Source: an uncultured Clostridia bacterium
GTDB lineage: Bacteria > Bacillota > Clostridia > Christensenellales > Borkfalkiaceae
Direction of reading: 5' to 3'
NCBI GenBank assembly: GCA_946624395.1
Contig: CAMORY010000096.1
Location: forward strand, 1-8,342
DNA: 8,342 nt
Within the stretch, counting starts at the first letter, position 1, and each line of letters starts with the position of its first letter. This document shows positions 6,924 through 8,342 of the stretch, piece by piece. The notes below the pieces were generated by a model that saw only the letters and a list, made by a program, of their open reading frames with translations, searched no databases and had not been told where the DNA came from. The translations under genes were made by a program, and so were the position numbers.

Positions 6924-7019
6924 ATGAAAAAACTTGTAGTAATTTTAGCATTATGTTTAAGTCCGTCTCAGTATGACGATACAAGAATACTTGTGTCCCA
7001 TTTAGGGGATAGGTGGTAA
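6924..7019 (+). CDS. 31-residue ORF with secretion-leader-like N-terminus; possibly a truncated gene
   Basis: An ATG with GGAGA seven bases upstream opens a 31-codon frame. The start MKKLVVILALCLS looks like the positive and hydrophobic parts of a signal peptide; the LALC stretch is only a poor lipobox. The rest, PSQYDDTRILVSHLGDRW, is polar. I do not recognise it. The last nine codons lie inside the left terminal repeat of the palindromic element starting at 6993, so the ORF may be the beginning of a secreted or membrane protein gene cut short by that insertion. It could also be a genuine small peptide controlled by the divergent XRE regulator, given its good ribosome site and operator-bearing promoter. 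The sequence alone does not decide between these. Confidence 0.42.
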   Translation: MKKLVVILALCLSPSQYDDTRILVSHLGDRW

Positions 7020-7056
7020 AGTACAGGCGGGCAAAAAGCCCGCCTGTACTTTACCA
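7014..7056. repeat. Perfect 19-bp hairpin, first half of the palindromic element
   Basis: TGGTAAAGTACAGGCGGGC (7014-7032) and its exact complement (7038-7056) enclose an AAAAA loop. The stem is stable enough to act as an RNA hairpin on either strand. There is no following T-run, so it is not a classical terminator. Confidence 0.85.
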
Positions 7057-7084
7057 AAGGGTTTTGTTATAACTTTTAACCTTT

Positions 7085-7121
7085 TGGTAAAGGCGTAGCA
7101 AAATTTGCTACGCCTTTACCA
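7085..7121. repeat. 18-bp inverted repeat, second half of the palindromic element
   Basis: TGGTAAAGGCGTAGCAAA (7085-7102) faces its exact complement at 7104-7121 with one base between. In RNA the AAAATTT centre would open as a loop. It shares the GGTAAAG boundary with the hairpin at 7014 but has a different inner stem. It lies downstream of the minus-strand YwlG-like gene and may protect or end that transcript. Confidence 0.82.
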
Positions 7122-7156
7122 GCCTTTCCCTTATAGGGAACACGGGATTTTTGTTT

Positions 7157-7696
7157 TTACAGTAAATTTTCGTCGTATATCGCGCGGATGCCGCCGATAA
7201 ACTTGGGGCGGACTCTCGCACATACAACGTTCGCTTTGCCGATTTTATTAGTTTCTATCCTTACGGGTACGGCGACTTTTTTCAGATGCATACCGATAAG
7301 CGTGTCGCCTATATCTATCCCCGCGTCGGCTTTTATTTCTTCTACCACCACAGGGTCGGAAAATCCGTAGTACGCGGCGGTGGCAAGTGAACCGCCCGCT
7401 TTCTTTTGCGGCACTACGTTGACTATTTCCGCGTCTTTTACAGCGGTGCGCTCTATTACGATAGCGCGGTTTAAGTGTTCGCAACATTGTACGGCAAGGA
7501 ATATGCCTTTTGTTTTTAACACGCCGTAAATGCCGTCAAAAATTTCTTTTGCGGTGTCGGGGTCGGAATCCGTGCCTATTTTACTGCCTAAAACTTCGCT
7601 TGTAGAACACCCGACGACTAAAATATCGCCTTTTTTCAGTTTTGCTTTTTCCAGCAGTTCATTTACCGCTTTTATACTCTGTTCTTTTATAGTCAT
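7157..7696 (-). CDS. UPF0340 (DUF436) family protein, YwlG-like
   Basis: This 179-residue cytoplasmic protein belongs to the conserved UPF0340 family (B. subtilis YwlG), whose function is not established. Family segments are all present: GDILVVGCSTSEVLGSKIG at residues 23-41, LAVQCCEHLNRA at 67-78 with Cys71-Cys72, GGSLATAAYYGFSDP at 101-115, and DIGDTLIGMHLKKVAVPVR at 128-146. The length equals the family norm. The Cys- and Gly-rich loops suggest a ligand- or nucleotide-binding pocket, but that is inference. The ATG at 7696 is chosen because CGGAG lies ten bases upstream and homologs begin with this MTIKEQ-like helix; an in-frame TTG at 7750 would add a lysine-rich stretch and overlap the promoter. 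It is convergent with the small ORF, with the palindromic element between, and divergent from tRNA-Asn. Confidence 0.92.
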   Translation of the reverse strand: MTIKEQSIKAVNELLEKAKLKKGDILVVGCSTSEVLGSKIGTDSDPDTAKEIFDGIYGVLKTKGIFLAVQCCEHLNRAIVIERTAVKDAEIVNVVPQKKAGGSLATAAYYGFSDPVVVEEIKADAGIDIGDTLIGMHLKKVAVPVRIETNKIGKANVVCARVRPKFIGGIRAIYDENLL

Positions 7697-7721
7697 TTGA
7701 ATAAAACTCCGCTTTTTCTTT

Positions 7722-7750
7722 ATTTTAACACCGAAAAATTTTTTTTGCAA
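7722..7750 (-). promoter_or_regulatory. Candidate promoter of the YwlG-like gene
   Basis: On the minus strand TTGCAA (7750-7745) and TAAAAT (7727-7722) are spaced by 17 bp. The predicted start near 7715 leaves a short leader of about 19 bases containing the CGGAG ribosome site. Confidence 0.5.
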
Positions 7751-7757
7751 CGGTTTT

Positions 7758-7773
7758 TACCTTTTGAAAGGTA
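7758..7773. promoter_or_regulatory. 16-bp perfect dyad between the divergent YwlG-like and tRNA promoters
   Basis: TACCTTT-TG-AAAGGTA is a perfect inverted repeat lying eight bases upstream of the -35 box of the YwlG-like gene. It could be a regulator site; no matching regulator is visible. The rest of 7774-7844 is a run of A/T-rich sequence in which I see nothing else definite, possibly an UP-like region for the tRNA promoter. Confidence 0.3.
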
Positions 7774-7844
7774 TTAAGATTTTTATTTTATTGCCGAAAA
7801 AATAAAAAAAGTGAAAATAGAGAATAAAAAAGAGTAAAAAACGT

Positions 7845-7873
7845 TTGACATAGAAAGTTAAATAAAATATAAT
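7845..7873 (+). promoter_or_regulatory. Consensus sigma-70 promoter for tRNA-Asn
   Basis: TTGACA (7845-7850), a 17-bp spacer and TATAAT (7868-7873) match the housekeeping consensus at every position. A-rich sequence precedes it. The start would be around 7880, some 12 bases before the mature tRNA end. This is the strongest promoter in the window. Confidence 0.93.
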
Positions 7874-7891
7874 GTAATAGCAATTATGAAT

Positions 7892-7967
7892 TGCCCCTTA
7901 GCTCAGTCGGTAGAGCATGCGGCTGTTAACCGCAGTGTCGTCAGTTCGAGTCTGTCAGGGGCAGCCA
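7892..7967 (+). tRNA. tRNA-Asn (anticodon GTT)
   Basis: The 76-nt sequence folds as a standard cloverleaf. The acceptor stem is TGCCCCT/AGGGGCA with discriminator G and encoded CCA; the D arm is GCTC/GAGC with AGTCGGTA in the loop. The anticodon stem is TGCGG/CCGCA around CTGTTAA (anticodon GTT at 7925-7927), the variable loop is GTGTC, and the T loop is TTCGAGT. The discriminator G and the GTT anticodon both fit asparagine. One oddity is in the T stem: GTCAG faces CTGTC, which leaves a U-U mismatch at positions 50-64. The last 16 nt recur downstream at 8101. As an ANN-decoding tRNA it is a substrate type for the TsaE/TsaB pathway encoded at the left of the window. Confidence 0.95.
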
Positions 7968-8116
7968 AACAAAACAAGCCAACCGTTTGGTTGGCTTGTT
8001 TTGTTTGGGTTGCGCTTTGCGCAACTCTCGAACTGAAAGTTCGCCGCCTGTGATGGGCTTTTCTAACGGGCTACGCGGTTTTGCCGCAAAGCGGCAAGCC
8101 CTGTCAGGGGCAGCCA
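7952..8116 (+). repeat. 16-nt direct repeat of the tRNA-Asn 3' end (7952-7967 and 8101-8116)
   Basis: CTGTCAGGGGCAGCCA, the 3' part of the tRNA from the T stem to CCA, occurs again 149 bases downstream. Each copy is followed at once by a strong terminator hairpin. A third, partial match, CGAGTCTGTCAGG (tRNA 7947-7959), is at 8258-8270. This could mark an integration event at the tRNA end or the remnant of a duplicated tRNA tail. Confidence 0.8.
7968..8008 (+). terminator. Intrinsic terminator fused to the tRNA 3' end
   Basis: AAGCCAACC-gttt-GGTTGGCTT forms the strong stem, preceded by an A-rich and followed by a T-rich tract (TTGTTTTGTTT). The complementarity is perfect over 20 bp and extends back to 7965, so it includes the tRNA's own CCA. 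It should end the tRNA transcript. Confidence 0.88.
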
Positions 8117-8300
8117 TCAAAAATCCCGTTGACCAGCAGGTCAACGGGATTTTTGCACTGTCTATGACAGCGCTGGAACAGGACGAGTCGTCAATGACGC
8201 GATTGAAACCTATGGTTTAACAATCGCTATTCCGTCGCAAGCGTTGCTTGCTCCTTACGAGTCTGTCAGGCGAGAGCGTAGTTCGCCGCCTGTGATGGGC
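8039..8300 (+). repeat. 21-nt direct repeat (8039-8059 and 8280-8300) with a shared 12-mer downstream
   Basis: A 21-nt stretch starting AGTTCGCCGCCTG and ending TGATGGGC is identical at both sites. GGTTTTGCCGCA follows at 8077-8088 and 8320-8331. The offsets (241 and 243 bases) show a diverged tandem module rather than chance identity. Confidence 0.8.
8119..8154 (+). terminator. Second intrinsic-terminator hairpin, after the duplicated tRNA tail
   Basis: AAAAATCCCGTTGACC (8119-8134) and its exact complement (8139-8154) enclose the loop AGCA. The GC-rich stem ends in ATTTTT, the classic form. No gene precedes it, only the copied tRNA 3' end at 8101-8116. This makes it look like the leftover tail of a lost tRNA gene or part of the repeated module. 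Confidence 0.82.
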
Positions 8301-8342
8301 AGATATTGATGGGCTTAGTGGTTTTGCCGCATTTGCGAGCAA

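Larger units (their letters stand above)
6993..7143. repeat. 151-bp palindromic element with terminal inverted repeats (MITE-like)
   Basis: The left end (GTGTCCCATTTAGGGGATAG, then GTGGTAAAG) and the complement of the right end (GTGTTCCCTATAAGGGAAAG, then GCTGGTAAAG) align over about 30 bases with few differences. Each end itself holds a small dyad, CCC-atttag-GGG or CCC-ttata-GGG. Inside are two long hairpins whose stems all begin GGTAAAG and end CTTTACC. A central segment has ACCAAAGG facing CCTTTTGGT. The element encodes nothing and has no evident target-site duplication. It resembles a non-autonomous, transposase-mobilised or structured intergenic repeat; the parent family is not recognised. 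Confidence 0.6.
7968..8342. other. Gene-free, hairpin- and repeat-rich region downstream of tRNA-Asn
   Basis: I see no credible protein gene in these 375 bases. Besides the two terminators they contain GTTGCGC-ttt-GCGCAAC (8009-8025), CGAAC-tgaaa-GTTCG (8029-8043), TTGCCGC-aaa-GCGGCAA (8081-8097) nested inside GGGCTT/AAGCCC (8055-8060, 8096-8101), and CTGTC-tat-GACAG (8158-8170). Further on are GCGATTGAAACC-tat-GGTTT-aa-CAATCGC (8199-8227) and GCAAGC-gtt-GCTTGC (8237-8251). The order tail-terminator-21-mer-12-mer is repeated. It may be a structured non-coding RNA, a decayed tRNA array, or an integration scar. Confidence 0.6.

Noticed and set aside
7014..7121. The two hairpins of the palindromic element as a convergent terminator pair
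   Set aside because: Neither stem is followed by a T-run on either strand, and the surrounding inverted ends show that they belong to a larger repeat element.
7697..7750. TTG start for the YwlG-like gene, adding 18 lysine-rich residues
   Set aside because: It would overlap the predicted promoter, and the ATG at 7696 has a CGGAG site and matches the family length.
7941..8144. 67-codon minus-strand frame opposite the tRNA and the hairpin region
   Set aside because: It reads through the antisense of the tRNA 3' half and through two perfect terminator stems; repeats and structure explain the open frame.
7987..8220. 77-codon plus-strand frame after the tRNA
   Set aside because: It starts inside the tRNA terminator, spans a second terminator, has no ribosome site, and shows no recognisable domain.
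7968..8342. CRISPR array
   Set aside because: Repeats are few, unequal in length and irregularly spaced, they include tRNA sequence, and there are no cas genes nearby.

Overview
The window looks like chromosomal DNA from an uncultured, low-to-mid GC Gram-positive bacterium of the Clostridia type. Support for this: an ECF-type vitamin transporter fragment, the tsaE-tsaB-rimI cluster, a membrane-anchored Mur ligase of the kind found in Clostridia next to a D-Ala-D-Ala ligase, a UPF0340 (YwlG-like) gene, Shine-Dalgarno sites close to AGGAGG, and a tRNA with encoded CCA. I cannot place it more finely from sequence alone.

Layout. Positions 1-5311 hold a dense plus-strand housekeeping run: the 3' end of an ECF transporter S component, tsaE, tsaB, rimI, an alpha/beta hydrolase, a membrane Mur ligase (murF-like) and ddl. 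The first genes abut or overlap by 4 bases (ATGA), so they are probably co-transcribed and translationally coupled. TsaE and TsaB belong to the t6A37 tRNA-modification machinery; RimI acetylates protein N-termini. The Mur ligase and Ddl carry out successive steps: Ddl makes D-Ala-D-Ala and a MurF-type enzyme attaches it to the peptidoglycan stem. A NADP-type isocitrate dehydrogenase (5362-6561) follows and ends at a strong bidirectional terminator.

Positions 6629-7156 are accessory in character. A small XRE-type regulator on the minus strand faces away from a 31-codon plus-strand ORF with a secretion-leader-like start. Between them lie three copies of a TTAGTGT half-site, one palindrome fitting exactly into the spacer of a candidate promoter. 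The small ORF runs into a 151-bp palindromic element (6993-7143) with imperfect terminal inverted repeats and two long internal hairpins, so it may be the start of a gene broken by insertion.

Positions 7157-7967 hold the YwlG-like gene (minus strand) and, divergently, tRNA-Asn(GTT) behind a perfect-consensus promoter. The last 375 bases have no credible protein gene. They are a chain of hairpins and direct repeats, including a second copy of the last 16 nt of the tRNA, again followed by a strong terminator. The periodic order of the repeats suggests a duplicated tRNA-tail module that continues beyond the right edge. This chain and the 151-bp palindromic element are the least explained parts of the window.
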